Origin: Solobacterium sp.
GTDB lineage: Bacteria > Bacillota_I > Bacilli_A > Erysipelotrichales > Erysipelotrichaceae
Length of the DNA stretch: 55,500 nucleotides
Direction: 5' to 3'
Assembly: GCA_017459725.1 (NCBI GenBank)
Contig: JAFUCL010000077.1
Location: 1 to 55,500, forward strand
Shown: positions 44,482-54,716 of the stretch, piece after piece
Layout of the letters: every line of letters begins with the position of its first letter
Position numbering within the stretch: the first letter of the stretch is position 1
Translations under genes and position numbers: made by a program
The notes under the pieces: generated by a model
Seen by the model: the letters and a program-made list of their open reading frames with translations, nothing else
Told to the model about the DNA's origin: nothing
Database searches by the model: none

Positions 44482-45587
44482 TGAACCGCGAGAATACAAT
44501 CGTCCGCACCAGCCTGGTCGGTATCGCCGCCAACGTCCTGCTGGCCGCTTTCAAAGCTGCCGTAGGACTTCTGGCCAATTCAATTGCCATTGTACTGGAT
44601 GCTGTAAACAACCTCAGCGATGCGCTGTCTTCCATTATCACGATTATCGGCACCAAGCTTGCCGGTAAGAAACCCGACAAAAAACATCCGTTCGGTTACG
44701 GAAGAATTGAATACCTGAGTACGATGATCATTGCCGTTATCGTGCTGTATGCAGGTATTACTTCCCTGACTGAATCCGTCAAGAAAATCATCAGCCCGGA
44801 GAAACCTGAATACTCAGGCGTCATGATCCTGATTGTGGCGGTAGCCGTACTGGTGAAAGTACTGCTTGGTCTCTATTTCCAGAGAGTCGGCAAAGAAGTC
44901 AATTCTGATTCACTGATTGATTCCGGAAAAGACGCGGTCATGGATTCCGTGATCTCTGCTTCAACCGTTCTGGCAGCAGTCCTGTATATGCTGAAGGGAT
45001 GGTCGCTTGAAGCCTGGCTCGGTCTCATCATTTCCTTCTTCATCATCAAATCCGGTGTGGAGATGCTGAAAGATACAATCAGCCAGATTCTCGGTGAACG
45101 GACAGACGGTGAGCTTGCCGCAAAGATCCGCAAAATTGCACTGTCATTCCCGGAAGTCAGAGGTGTCTATGACCTGTTCCTGAATGACTACGGTCCGGAA
45201 AGAAACCTCGGTTCCATACATATCGAAGTTCCGGATTATATGACGGCCGAACAGATCGATGTGCTGATCAGAAAGATACAGACAAAGATCCATGAAGAGC
45301 TCGGTGTGATTATTTCTGCAATCGGTATTTATGCATACAATACCAAGGATAACGAAGCATCCCATGTGGAAGCGGATATCCGCAGAATCATCTTCTCTCA
45401 CAAAAATATCAAGGAAGTGCACGGCTTCAATGTTTCCGAAGAAAATCATACCGTCCGCTTCGATATTGTCATCGACTTTGAAGAGAACGACCGCCATGCT
45501 CTGTACAATCAGATCGTACAGGAGATCCAGACAGCATTCCCGGATTATACAATCAACGCAGTGCTTGATACAGATGCAGCAGACTGA
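44481..45587 (+). CDS. Cation diffusion facilitator (CDF) family metal exporter
   Basis: About 368 residues with six membrane segments. TM2 carries VLDAVNNLSDALSS and TM5 carries SLIDSGKDAVMDSVISAS, the two metal-site helices; Asp/Asn rather than His at the first position fits Mn/Fe-type more than Zn-type. A cytoplasmic domain (about 205-285) and an extra C-terminal repeat (about 285-368) follow. I place the start at the second of two tandem ATG codons (44481), 4 nt after AGGAGG. It ends the operon with peroxidase and OhrR, so metal export may go with peroxide defence. Confidence 0.88.
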   Translation: MNRENTIVRTSLVGIAANVLLAAFKAAVGLLANSIAIVLDAVNNLSDALSSIITIIGTKLAGKKPDKKHPFGYGRIEYLSTMIIAVIVLYAGITSLTESVKKIISPEKPEYSGVMILIVAVAVLVKVLLGLYFQRVGKEVNSDSLIDSGKDAVMDSVISASTVLAAVLYMLKGWSLEAWLGLIISFFIIKSGVEMLKDTISQILGERTDGELAAKIRKIALSFPEVRGVYDLFLNDYGPERNLGSIHIEVPDYMTAEQIDVLIRKIQTKIHEELGVIISAIGIYAYNTKDNEASHVEADIRRIIFSHKNIKEVHGFNVSEENHTVRFDIVIDFEENDRHALYNQIVQEIQTAFPDYTINAVLDTDAAD

Positions 45588-45612
45588 CAGCTTAACGGCT
45601 GTCAGTTTTCTT
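45584..45612 (+). terminator. Terminator of the peroxidase-OhrR-CDF operon
   Basis: CTGACAGC, 6-nt loop, GCTGTCAG, then TTTTCTT; the stem overlaps the CDF stop codon. Confidence 0.85.
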
Positions 45613-45657
45613 ATAGCCAAAAAGAAAGAGCATATTATATGCACTCGCTTTTGTTAT

Positions 45658-45831
45658 TCAGGCATTCTGCTTCGCAGCCATAGTCTTCATGTATTCCAGA
45701 ATCTTTGTAAGATTAATGTCATTGACGGTCGGACGGATACCGGCAATTTCTTCAATATGTCCGTCGAAATCAACAGCCATCAGTTCCCCGGATACATATG
45801 AGGCAAGATCACTGTTCAGGAATACGATCAT
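45658..45831 (-). pseudogene. Short-chain dehydrogenase remnant (C-terminal tail)
   Basis: The frame reads VFLNSDLASYVSGELMAVDFDG, which is the conserved end of short-chain dehydrogenases (FLxSDxASYVTGExxxVDGG), then a 30-residue tail to a stop at 45658. The N-terminal 200 residues, including the NAD site and catalytic Tyr/Lys, are missing. It joins a forward-strand regulator tail at about 45831. No ribosome-binding site precedes the first Met. Confidence 0.7.
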
Positions 45832-45956
45832 ATGGCATTACCGCAAGTCTTGGAGTATTGACCCAGTGGCTTGAACGGGACTGCCGTGAAACACCGGCGG
45901 AAACAGCAGATATTATCATCACCCTTCTCTTCCATACACCCGGAAGAGACTGCTGA
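45831..45956 (+). pseudogene. TetR-like regulator remnant (C-terminal tail)
   Basis: About 41 codons ending in a stop at 45954-45956: YGITASLGVLTQWLERD then a helix TPAETADIIITLLF. This is the form of the last helices of TetR-family ligand domains. The DNA-binding part is missing. With the dehydrogenase tail it forms a head-lost divergent pair, again as if the shared central region had been deleted. Confidence 0.55.
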
Positions 45957-45972
45957 AACAGTCATATATAAC

Positions 45973-46008
45973 AAAAAGATATGCAGGAATTCATGCCTGC
46001 ATATCTTT
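45973..46008 (-). terminator. Terminator of gyrA
   Basis: Perfect 13-bp stem AAAGATATGCAGG/CCTGCATATCTTT, 8-nt loop, TT and more T follow on the minus strand. It could also stop rightward transcription from the TetR fragment. Confidence 0.85.
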
Positions 46009-46011
46009 CGT

Positions 46012-48504
46012 TTATTCAGCAGCTTCTGTTTCTTCTGCTTCTTCCGGTGCTTCCGGCTCTACGATGGCGACTGTAGATACCTTCTTGTCTTCACCGACAT
46101 TGATCAGTCTTACACCCTGTGCGGAACGGCTGTATGTGGATACCTGCGTCAGTGAGATGCGGATCACAATACCGTCGTTGGTCATGATCATGCAGTCTTC
46201 ATCACCGGTTACTGCCTTCAGGCATACAAGATTGCCTGTCTTTTCCGTAACGGTGACTGCTTTGACACCCTTGGCACCGCGGTTGGTAATACGGAAATCT
46301 TCAAGAGCTGACTTCTTGCCGTAGCCGTTTTCGGTTACTGTCAGGATCTGTCCGCCTTCTTCACTGGTTGCCATACCGACGACATAGCCGCCGTCAACGT
46401 TGACACCCTTTACACCTCTTGCGGTTCTGCCGAGAGGTCTCAGTGTGCTTTCATTGAAGCGGATTGCTTTGCCGTTGGTAACTGCTATGACAATCTCACT
46501 GGTCCCCTTGGTTCCTTTGACAAAGGCAAGTTCATCATCGTCATTGAGTTTAATGGCAATCTTACCGTTGCGGTTGATGTTCTCAAACTCGGAGATTTCC
46601 GTACGTTTGACAAGACCTTTCCTGGTCACAAACATCAGATAGCTTGCGGTGTCATCTTTGCTGTAAGGAACCAGTGCCTTGACACTTTCGTTCTTCTCAA
46701 ACTTCAGCAGATTGACAACCGGAAGTCCCTTGGATGTTCTGCCATAGGAAGGAATGTTATATCCCTTGATTCGGAATACACGTCCGAGACTTGTGAATAC
46801 CAGCAGGTTATCATGGGTGGACATACTGATGAACTGGTCGATGACATCATCCTTGTTCAGTTCCATGCCCTTTACACCCTTGCCGCCTCTGTTCTGCACA
46901 CGGTAGGTATCTCTGGCAATACGCTTGATATATCCGTTTTCAGACAGTGTGATAATTACGTCTTCGACCGGAATCAGATCTTCATCTTCCATATCGGCCG
47001 GTGCATCAATGATCTCACTTCTGCGGGCATCACCGTATTTGCCTTTGATTTCAAGCATTTCATCCTTCAGGATCTGCTTGACTCTGGATTCATGTGCCAG
47101 GATATCCCGGTAATCCGCAATCTTGAACTGCAGTTCTCTGTATTCGGATTCGATCTTTTCTCTTTCGAGACCGGTCAGTCTGCGCAGCTGCATTTCCAGA
47201 ATCGCTCTTGCCTGCACTTCATCAAGACCGAAGCCGTCCATCAGTCTGGTCATTGCTTCATTCGAATCCGTGGAAGATCTGATGATATGAATAATCTCAT
47301 CAATGTTGTCTACGGCAATACGCAGACCTTCCAGGATATGCGCACGTGCTTCCGCTTTCTTCAGATCATACTGTGTTCTTCTGGTAATGACCTCTTCCTG
47401 GAAACGGATATACTCAAGCAGGATTTCCTTCAGACCTGCCTGTCTGGGCGCACCGTTGATCAGCACAACGTTGTTTACCGCAAAGTTGGACTGCAGAGGT
47501 GTCAGTCTGTACAGCTGGTTCAGAAGCACATCCGGCTGCACGTCCTTGCGCAGTTCCATGACAACACGGATACCGGACATATTCGATTCATCACGCAGGT
47601 CTGTAATACCTTCAATGACCTTGTCTCTGGCAAGCGTGGCAATGCGTTCCACCAGCATGGCTTTATTGACCATATACGGCAGTTCATACGCAACGATTCT
47701 GCTCTTGCCGTTGGCCATTTCCTCAACCTTTGTCTTGGCTCTCAGAACAATGATTCCTTTGCCTGTTTCAAAGGCATTGCGGATACCTGTTCTGCCGAGG
47801 ATAAATGCACCGGTCGGGAAATCCGGACCCTTGATATAGTCCATCAGATCCACGGTTGTAATATCGGGATTCTCCATGACGGCGATGGCAGCATCAATCG
47901 TTTCACCGAGGTTGTGCGGCGCAATGTTTGTGGCCATACCGACCGCGATACCGCTGGAACCGTTGACAAGCACATTCGGGAAACGGGAAGGAAGTACGGA
48001 AGGTTCCTTTTCCTCACCATCATAGTTGTCAACCATGTCCACGGTTTCCTTGTCGAGATCCCGCAGCATCTCCACTGCTATCTTCGACATTCTGGCTTCG
48101 GTGTAACGCATAGCCGCAGCACCGTCACCGTCCATGGATCCGAAGTTGCCGTGTCCGTCAATCAGCACTTCCCGCATATTCCAGGTCTGTGCCATGTATA
48201 CGAGGGCACCGTAAATGGAAGAGTCACCGTGGGGATGATATTTACCCATGGTATCTCCGACAATACGTGCACACTTCTTGTAAGGCTTATCCGGTCCGTT
48301 GTTCATCTCGTTCATTGAGAACAGAATTCTTCTCTGAACGGGTTTCAGACCGTCTCTGACATCCGGCAGCGCTCTGGCTACGATAACGGACATCGAATAA
48401 TCAAGGAAGTCCCTGCGGATTTCCTTTGTCAGTTCTGTTTCCGTGATATTTCCCGGGTCAAACTGAGACTCATCAAATTCCATGAAATCATCTTCTCTTG
48501 CCAT
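46012..48504 (-). CDS. gyrA: DNA gyrase subunit A
   Basis: 830 residues. The winged-helix/tower part has the active-site Tyr134 in AMRYTEARM. The quinolone pocket reads HPHGDSSIYGALVYMAQ: Ser95 corresponds to E. coli Ser83, and Gly99 replaces the acidic residue at E. coli Asp87. The GyrA box, needed for DNA wrapping, is seen in the C-terminal pinwheel as RTARGVKG-type repeats; QNRGGKGVKGM is the canonical GyrA box. It works with GyrB to introduce negative supercoils. GGAGG stands before the ATG, 12 bp after gyrB. Confidence 0.97.
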   Translation of the reverse strand: MAREDDFMEFDESQFDPGNITETELTKEIRRDFLDYSMSVIVARALPDVRDGLKPVQRRILFSMNEMNNGPDKPYKKCARIVGDTMGKYHPHGDSSIYGALVYMAQTWNMREVLIDGHGNFGSMDGDGAAAMRYTEARMSKIAVEMLRDLDKETVDMVDNYDGEEKEPSVLPSRFPNVLVNGSSGIAVGMATNIAPHNLGETIDAAIAVMENPDITTVDLMDYIKGPDFPTGAFILGRTGIRNAFETGKGIIVLRAKTKVEEMANGKSRIVAYELPYMVNKAMLVERIATLARDKVIEGITDLRDESNMSGIRVVMELRKDVQPDVLLNQLYRLTPLQSNFAVNNVVLINGAPRQAGLKEILLEYIRFQEEVITRRTQYDLKKAEARAHILEGLRIAVDNIDEIIHIIRSSTDSNEAMTRLMDGFGLDEVQARAILEMQLRRLTGLEREKIESEYRELQFKIADYRDILAHESRVKQILKDEMLEIKGKYGDARRSEIIDAPADMEDEDLIPVEDVIITLSENGYIKRIARDTYRVQNRGGKGVKGMELNKDDVIDQFISMSTHDNLLVFTSLGRVFRIKGYNIPSYGRTSKGLPVVNLLKFEKNESVKALVPYSKDDTASYLMFVTRKGLVKRTEISEFENINRNGKIAIKLNDDDELAFVKGTKGTSEIVIAVTNGKAIRFNESTLRPLGRTARGVKGVNVDGGYVVGMATSEEGGQILTVTENGYGKKSALEDFRITNRGAKGVKAVTVTEKTGNLVCLKAVTGDEDCMIMTNDGIVIRISLTQVSTYSRSAQGVRLINVGEDKKVSTVAIVEPEAPEEAEETEAAE

Positions 48505-48515
48505 GTCTGACCTCC

Positions 48516-50498
48516 TTAAATATCAAGATTCTCTACGAAGTTTGCGTTTTCAATAATGAAGTTCTTACGCGGTTCAACTTCTTCACCCATTAACATACTG
48601 AATGCCTGGTCTGCTGCTTCGGCATCACCGACCGTTACTCTGATCAGAGTGCGGTTCTTGGGATCCATGGTGGTTTCCCACAGCTGTTCCGGATTCATTT
48701 CACCAAGACCCTTGTAACGCTGAATTGCGAGGTTGCTGCCCATTTCCTTCTTCACTTCATCCAGCTGTCTGTCCGTATATGCATATCTGACCGCATTTCC
48801 CCTTTGTACTTTGTACAGAGGCGGCTGGGCAATATAAACATATCCCTCATCCAGAATCGGCCGCAGATAGCGGTAGAAGAAGGTCAGAAGCAGTGTTCTG
48901 ATATGTGCGCCGTCGACGTCCGCATCGGTCATGATAACGATCTTGTGATAACGCAGCTTGGATGTATCAACCTCGTTCATGACACCGCATCCAAAGGCTG
49001 TGATCATGGAACGGATTTCGTTGTTTTCGAAGGCACGGTGCTGTCTGGCCTTTTCAACGTTCAGGATTTTTCCGCGCAGAGGCAGGATAGCCTGGTAATG
49101 AGAATCTCTTCCCTGTTTTGCAGAGCCGCCGGCGGAATCACCCTCTACGATATAGATTTCGCAGATGGACGCATCTTTTGAGGAACAGTCAGCCAGTTTG
49201 CCGGGCAGTGAGCTGATTTCAAGAGCACTCTTGCGGCGTGTTGCTTCTCTTGCTTTCTTGGCAGCCATACGGGCCTGGGAGGCAAGTGTTACTTTCTCCA
49301 TGATAGTCTTTGCCTGATCCGGATTCTCCAGCAGGAATCTTTCCAGCTGGGTTCCGAAGACTGCAGAGACAACCTTTCTCACTTCGGTATTGCCAAGCTT
49401 TGTCTTGGTCTGTCCTTCATACTGCGGATCCGGATGCTTGACGCTGATAACTGCTGTAATACCTTCACGGCAGTCATCACTGGTCAGGTTCTCATCCTTT
49501 TCCTTCAGGAAACCGTTGTCACGCGCGTATTTGTTGATAATACGGTTCAGTGCCATACGGAAGCCTTCTTCATGCGTACCGCCTTCAGCTGTGTTTATGT
49601 TGTTGCAGAAGGTATATACGTTCGGATTGTATCCATCGTTGTACTGTACAGCCACTTCGCATTCAATGCCCTGATCGTGACCTTCGCAGTAAATAATGTC
49701 ATCATGGACAACCGTCCGGTTCTTGTTCAGATATTCAACATACTGCTTCAGACCGCCTTCAAAGATGAATGTATGATGTCTCTTTGCTTCATCTTCTTCA
49801 CGTTCATCATTGAACACCAGTCTGATTCCTTTGTTCAGGAAAGCAAGCTGTCTCAGACGGTCTCTGAGCGTATTGTGATCATAGACGGTAGTTTCCTTAA
49901 AGATAGTGGGATCGGCCTTGAAACGGATCAGAGAGCCGTGTTTGGCAGGATCGCATTTACCCGCAATCTTCATAGGCGCAACCGCATGACCGCCGTTCTC
50001 AAACCGTACCTGGTAAATATTTCCTTCATGGAAGACAGATACTTCCAGCCATTCACTCAGCGCATTGACTACAGAAGCACCGACACCGTGCAGACCGCCG
50101 GATACCTTGTATGCACCGCCGCCGAACTTACCGCCTGCGTGAAGAACAGTAAAAATTGTTTCAATCGTGGATTTGCCGGTTTTCTCATTCATACCGGTCG
50201 GCATACCTCTGCCGTCATCCTCAACTGAAACTACATTATCCTTGTCAACCGTTACCGTAATGGTCGTGGCATAGCCTGCCATGGCCTCATCAATACCGTT
50301 GTCTACAATCTCCCATACCAGGTGATGCAGACCTTTCTCAGAGGTGGACGCAATATACATACCCGGACGTTTTCTGACTGCTTCCAGTCCGTCCAGAACC
50401 TGGATGTCTTCATCTCCGTAGGAATGATTGACTTTCATCTCATAATCGCTGTTTTCTTCCTGTACCGTAACTTCTTCATTCTTCACTTCTTCACTCAT
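48516..50498 (-). CDS. gyrB: DNA gyrase subunit B
   Basis: 660 residues. GHKL ATPase motifs ([33 protein letters not shown]) and the Toprim metal site ([15 protein letters not shown], then [12 protein letters not shown]) are intact. The C-terminal [18 protein letters not shown] signature is present. The 20 extra N-terminal residues before [23 protein letters not shown] are acidic and not conserved. GGAGG lies 6 nt before the ATG, which overlaps the recF stop. Confidence 0.97.
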   Translation of the reverse strand: MSEEVKNEEVTVQEENSDYEMKVNHSYGDEDIQVLDGLEAVRKRPGMYIASTSEKGLHHLVWEIVDNGIDEAMAGYATTITVTVDKDNVVSVEDDGRGMPTGMNEKTGKSTIETIFTVLHAGGKFGGGAYKVSGGLHGVGASVVNALSEWLEVSVFHEGNIYQVRFENGGHAVAPMKIAGKCDPAKHGSLIRFKADPTIFKETTVYDHNTLRDRLRQLAFLNKGIRLVFNDEREEDEAKRHHTFIFEGGLKQYVEYLNKNRTVVHDDIIYCEGHDQGIECEVAVQYNDGYNPNVYTFCNNINTAEGGTHEEGFRMALNRIINKYARDNGFLKEKDENLTSDDCREGITAVISVKHPDPQYEGQTKTKLGNTEVRKVVSAVFGTQLERFLLENPDQAKTIMEKVTLASQARMAAKKAREATRRKSALEISSLPGKLADCSSKDASICEIYIVEGDSAGGSAKQGRDSHYQAILPLRGKILNVEKARQHRAFENNEIRSMITAFGCGVMNEVDTSKLRYHKIVIMTDADVDGAHIRTLLLTFFYRYLRPILDEGYVYIAQPPLYKVQRGNAVRYAYTDRQLDEVKKEMGSNLAIQRYKGLGEMNPEQLWETTMDPKNRTLIRVTVGDAEAADQAFSMLMGEEVEPRKNFIIENANFVENLDI

Positions 50499-51595
50499 CC
50501 CATACCTCCTGCAGTCATCCTGATCTCTCCCGCACTTACTGCATACTCATTGAATTTCTTTCGTTTCAGAAACTCCGGAACTTCGGCGGAAGTGATCATA
50601 CACTGATACGGTCCCGTAACCATATCAATCAGTTTTTCCTGTCTGGTGAGATCCAGCTCACTCAGCACATCATCCAGAAGCAGCACAGGATCATGTCCCG
50701 TTTCACTTCTGATATACTTCAGCAGCGCCATCTTGAAGGCCAGTACAGCCATGCGTTTCTGTCCCTGACTGGCTGTCATAATCAGGTTTCTGCCGTTGAT
50801 TTCAAATATAAGATCTTCTCTGTGAACACCCGTGCTTGATACCGACTGATCGAGATCACGCTGTCTGCCCGACTCATACATCTTCCTGAGCTGGCTTTCG
50901 ATATCCTCCGCTTCGGGATCCTCAATACAGCAGCTGTAATGTACGGTCACATCAATGGAATCCCCTGATAATTCTTTGTAGAGATCACTGATATACCTGT
51001 TGATGCCGCGGATGAATTTTGAACGCTGACGGATGATGGCAGCTGATTCCGCTGTCATCTGTTCATCCAGCGTGTCCAGATACCCCGTATCAGGCCTGTA
51101 TTCCTTCAGCAGAGCATTCCGGTTGCGCAGGAGATTCTGATACCGGTTCATCGCATGCAGATAACTCACGGATATCTTCGCAATCTCCTGATTCATAATT
51201 CTGCGCCGTTCCCGCGGCGCATCATTGAATATTCCGAGATCATCCGGTGAAAACAGAATCACATTCAAAATACCTACAAAATCACTGCTCTTCTTAACAG
51301 GACTGCGGTTGACCATCAGCGTCTTTCCTTTGCCGTGAATAACCGCATCCAGTCTTCTCTGTCTCTCTTCCTCAACGATACAGCCGATCTCCGCATGTTC
51401 ATGACCGGACTTGATCAGCAGTGTATCAGTGGAAGTACGGAAGGATTTGGAAAGTGACAGATATACAAGACTTTCAAGAAGATTTGTTTTACCCTGTGCA
51501 TTCCGGCCGGTAATCAGATTCATTTCGGGATTCCACACAATCTCAGCTTTTTCATAATTTCTGAAATTGCGCATCCATGACTTCTGAATGATCAT
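50495..51595 (-). CDS. recF: DNA replication and repair protein RecF
   Basis: 366 residues. SMC-like ATPase: Walker [18 protein letters not shown], the signature region in [19 protein letters not shown], and Walker [14 protein letters not shown]. It helps RecOR load RecA at gaps. The ATG touches the stop of the S4 gene and the end overlaps gyrB by 4 bp, the normal origin operon. Confidence 0.95.
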   Translation of the reverse strand: MIIQKSWMRNFRNYEKAEIVWNPEMNLITGRNAQGKTNLLESLVYLSLSKSFRTSTDTLLIKSGHEHAEIGCIVEEERQRRLDAVIHGKGKTLMVNRSPVKKSSDFVGILNVILFSPDDLGIFNDAPRERRRIMNQEIAKISVSYLHAMNRYQNLLRNRNALLKEYRPDTGYLDTLDEQMTAESAAIIRQRSKFIRGINRYISDLYKELSGDSIDVTVHYSCCIEDPEAEDIESQLRKMYESGRQRDLDQSVSSTGVHREDLIFEINGRNLIMTASQGQKRMAVLAFKMALLKYIRSETGHDPVLLLDDVLSELDLTRQEKLIDMVTGPYQCMITSAEVPEFLKRKKFNEYAVSAGEIRMTAGGMG

Positions 51596-51792
51596 CAGAC
51601 CGTGTATTTCCTTCCCTGCACAATGACAGTGTCGCCGGGCATAAGCTTCCTTCCCGGTCTGTTTTCCTTTTCTCCGTTCACAGTGATATCAAGTGTTCTG
51701 ACCAGATATTTAGCCTGGCCGCCGGTATCCGCAACACCGGCAAGCTTCAGAAACTGAGCAAGTTTGATCGTATCCGTTTTTACAGCATCCAT
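51595..51792 (-). CDS. S4-domain RNA-binding protein (YaaA/RlbA type)
   Basis: 65 residues, almost only an S4 domain: TIKLAQFLKLAGVADTGGQAKYLVRTLDITVNGEKENRPGRKLMPGDTV. In this place between dnaN and recF it is the Bacillus yaaA (S4) protein, thought to act on ribosomes. The ATG at 51792 has AAAGGAG 8 nt upstream; a GTG 18 bp earlier falls inside that site. Two TATAAT boxes lie in the 120 bp upstream, so it may have its own promoter. Confidence 0.9.
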   Translation of the reverse strand: MDAVKTDTIKLAQFLKLAGVADTGGQAKYLVRTLDITVNGEKENRPGRKLMPGDTVIVQGRKYTV

Positions 51793-51912
51793 ATCTCTTT
51801 CTCCTTTCACGAAGCCTTCCTTATTATATCATGAAAAGCATATAAAAAACCTTCGTAAACACGCATTATAAAGCGATTTTCGGGCATTTTTCCTGTGCTT
51901 TTGCGAAGCCAC

Positions 51913-51946
51913 AAAAAAAGAGCGGAATCATTACAGATTACCGCTC
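51913..51946 (-). terminator. Terminator after dnaN
   Basis: Minus strand GAGCGG, 15-nt internal part, CCGCTC, then seven T. It separates dnaA-dnaN from the recF-gyrBA transcript. Confidence 0.8.
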
Positions 51947-51958
51947 CGGAAATACAGT

Positions 51959-53089
51959 TTAATTGTATGTTCTGACCGGCAGAACCAGCTGCAGAACCGT
52001 GCTGTTTTCATCCGCGTCCGTCAGTACAAACGGCTTCATTTCACCGGTGAAACGGATCATGATTTCATCGGAGGAAAGAGCTTTGGCCGCATCCATCACA
52101 TAGTTGCCGGAGAAGCTGATATCCAGCGGTTCACCCTCATAGGATGAAGCGAACAGTTCTTCCCTGGATTCACCGATTTCCTGTGATTTGTTCATGACCG
52201 CAATGTCATCCTTGTTGTTGATCTGAAGACGGATAATGGACATATTGTCTGTCTTGATAAAGGATGTACGGTCAATGGCACTGATCAGTGCTCTTCTGTT
52301 GATGACCATCGTATATCCGAACTCTTTCGGAATCAGACGTTCTGTTTCCGGATAACCGCCGTCCAGCAGTCTTGACTGCATGATCGTGGAAGAAGAACGG
52401 AACTGGATCTTCTTGGTGCTGAGTGCAATCTCGATTTCATCTTCAGAAGAACCGTAGATGGATTTGACTTCATTCAGGCACTTGGCCGGTACCGTAATAT
52501 TGAATTCCGATGTGCTGATCGGGAATGTCTTCTTGGCCAGACGGTATGAGTCGGTTGCGGTCGCAATCAGATTGGAACCGTCAGAATGAAGATTGACTCC
52601 GGTCAGGACCGGACGGGTTTCCTTGCTGCTGGCAGCGAATGCTGTTTCTTCGATGATATTCACGAAATCAGATGCTTTGATGGAGAACCTGATTTCAGGT
52701 ACTGAGAAATCTACGGAAGGATAATCACCGGGTCTGTAACCGTTGATTTTGAACTCGGCATTTCCGCCGGAGAATCTTGTCAGGGTTCCGTCAATGATCT
52801 CAATCTGGATTTCATCGGAATCCATCTTTCTGACGATATCGTTCAGATATCTGGCATCAATTACAATACTGCCGGTTTCGATTACGGAAAGGTTTGTCTT
52901 TTCGTTATTGGCATTGGAGAGTGTGATCTCAATGGAAATATCAGCGTCACTGCCTGTCAGTACCAGACTGTCTTCTGCCGCATTGATGTAAATACCGCAG
53001 AGTGCAGGTACCGGTGAATTCGGTGTGATTGCACGGCTGACAGACTGAATAGCGTTATAGAAGATGTTTTTAGAAATCCTGAAGTTCAT
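51959..53089 (-). CDS. dnaN: DNA polymerase III beta sliding clamp
   Basis: 376 residues, three repeated clamp domains. The start region MNFRISKNIFYNAIQSVSRAI and the C-terminal VLPVRTYN end with the conserved clamp tail are both present; ATDSYRLAKKTF is a family block. It forms the dimeric ring that tethers polymerase and many partners to DNA. AGGGGG lies about 8 nt before the ATG. The 147-bp gap to dnaA holds TGTGGAAAA-type (near-DnaA-box) sequences. Confidence 0.97.
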   Translation of the reverse strand: MNFRISKNIFYNAIQSVSRAITPNSPVPALCGIYINAAEDSLVLTGSDADISIEITLSNANNEKTNLSVIETGSIVIDARYLNDIVRKMDSDEIQIEIIDGTLTRFSGGNAEFKINGYRPGDYPSVDFSVPEIRFSIKASDFVNIIEETAFAASSKETRPVLTGVNLHSDGSNLIATATDSYRLAKKTFPISTSEFNITVPAKCLNEVKSIYGSSEDEIEIALSTKKIQFRSSSTIMQSRLLDGGYPETERLIPKEFGYTMVINRRALISAIDRTSFIKTDNMSIIRLQINNKDDIAVMNKSQEIGESREELFASSYEGEPLDISFSGNYVMDAAKALSSDEIMIRFTGEMKPFVLTDADENSTVLQLVLPVRTYN

Positions 53090-53236
53090 GTGCGGAGCCC
53101 CCTGTATATATTTTTCTTTTTAAGCTTCATTACTATTAAGTTGGTGGAAAATGTGGAAAACCTTCTGAAATGGCTTATTCATCAACAATTCTATCACTTT
53201 CGGTATGTTGATTGAATTGTGAGAAGATGTGTGGAG

Positions 53237-54619
53237 TTATGAACTGATCATTTTCTCAATGTCGTTGACGGCAATGGAGAAGGCATGATCTTTCTCAATC
53301 TGCTTCTCTACTTTCAGACATGCGCTGATGATCGTAGAGTGATCACGGCCGCCGAATTCATCCCCTATCTTGTTGTAAGGAAGATCCAGCAGTTTCCGGC
53401 ACAGATAGATGCTGATATGACGGGCATTGGCTATATTCTTTGTCCTGGTTTTGCCGGTGATCTGCTGCCTGGTAAGACCGTAGTAATCCGATACACATTT
53501 GATGATCTTCTTGGGAGAAAGACCGTCCTTTTCAGACACAACAGCCTGATTTCTCAGCGCATTGACAATCGTCTCAAAGCTGATGATGCTGCTGTCCTTC
53601 TGGGAGATGATCGTATAGAAGAGAACACGGTTCCAGGCGCCTTCCAGATCTCTGACATTGCCGGAGAAATTGGAAGCGATATAAGCAAGACCCTGTTCAT
53701 CAACGTCTTCAATATTGATATTGCCGCTGTTTTCTATCTTCATGCGCAGAATGGCAAGCGATGTTTCAAATTCCGGTGAATCAATGCCTACCGACAGACC
53801 GCTGCTGAAACGGCTGATCAGACGGTCTTCAAGTCCCTTGATTTCTTTGGGCTGCCGGTCTGAGGCAATACAGATCTGTTTGCGGTTGTTTACCAGTTCG
53901 TTATAGATAGAGAAGAATACCTCATGGGATTTTTCCTTGCCGGCTAAGAACTGAATGTCATCGACCAGCAGAAGATCCATGGAGCACATATACTGCTTGA
54001 AGGCATCGATCTTGTTGTTCTGGATGGCCTTTACTACTTTGTCTACGAATTTCAGTGACTCAATGTAGTAAACACGGCGGTCCGGATAGTTCTTTTTAAA
54101 GTAATTGCCGATGGCCATCAGAAGATGTGTCTTGCCGAGACCTGAATTACCGTAGATAAATAAAGGATTGAAGTATTTGCCCGGGTTCAGTGCACAGGCA
54201 TAGGCTGCAGCGCGGCTTTCACGGTTGCAGTCACCTTCAACAAAATTATCAAAGGTACGGTCCGGCTGGATCGGCATACTCTGGAATTCTGTGTCGTTGA
54301 TCTCAAATTCAATCATTTCATCGGGAGAGATGATTGATTTGTTTTTAAGTTCGGATTCTGTATCTACTTCAACAATCAGCTGGTGATCAAGATTCAGGAC
54401 ATCGATCAGTGCTGCGGCAATCATATCTGTTTCCTTCAGAATGATCTGCTGGGTGATGACACTCTGCACTGCCAGGATGCACTTGTTATTGTTAAGTTCA
54501 TAGATGGAAGCCTTAACAAAGAAGGAATCAATAACATCCTGGTCGATGTTGTCCTGAGAACGGAGATAATCCAGCACCTGTTTCCATAGGTCGATATAAT
54601 ACTGTTCTCTGTTGCTCAT
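53237..54619 (-). CDS. dnaA: Chromosomal replication initiator DnaA
   Basis: 460 residues. Domain I (about 1-80) for helicase contact, a short linker, then AAA+ domain III with Walker A GNSGLGKTHLLMAIGNYF and Walker B DLLLVDDIQFLAGKEKSHEVFF. Domain IV ends with the DnaA-box reading motif DEFGGRDHSTIISACLKVE. It opens oriC and loads helicase. AAAGGA lies 9 nt before the ATG. DnaA boxes lie directly upstream, allowing self-control. Confidence 0.98.
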   Translation of the reverse strand: MSNREQYYIDLWKQVLDYLRSQDNIDQDVIDSFFVKASIYELNNNKCILAVQSVITQQIILKETDMIAAALIDVLNLDHQLIVEVDTESELKNKSIISPDEMIEFEINDTEFQSMPIQPDRTFDNFVEGDCNRESRAAAYACALNPGKYFNPLFIYGNSGLGKTHLLMAIGNYFKKNYPDRRVYYIESLKFVDKVVKAIQNNKIDAFKQYMCSMDLLLVDDIQFLAGKEKSHEVFFSIYNELVNNRKQICIASDRQPKEIKGLEDRLISRFSSGLSVGIDSPEFETSLAILRMKIENSGNINIEDVDEQGLAYIASNFSGNVRDLEGAWNRVLFYTIISQKDSSIISFETIVNALRNQAVVSEKDGLSPKKIIKCVSDYYGLTRQQITGKTRTKNIANARHISIYLCRKLLDLPYNKIGDEFGGRDHSTIISACLKVEKQIEKDHAFSIAVNDIEKMISS

Positions 54620-54707
54620 AAGTCGCGTTCCTTTATACGATAAGCGTGCATATTTATTCTATTAAGCAAATATCATAAAATCCACCAGAAAATTGTGGTC
54701 AAATTTT

Positions 54708-54716
54708 TTATCCACA
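54708..54716 (+). promoter_or_regulatory. DnaA box, exact consensus
   Basis: TTATCCACA, 89 bp upstream of the dnaA start codon. Confidence 0.85.

Noticed and set aside
46813..48318. Forward-strand open frame of 501 codons across gyrA
   Set aside because: Shadow of a highly conserved gene with Phe/His/Arg-rich translation and no homology signs.
53090..53236. A second origin half between dnaA and dnaN
   Set aside because: TGTGGAAAA-type near-boxes are present but no exact DnaA box and no dense cluster; the strong cluster is on the other side of dnaA.
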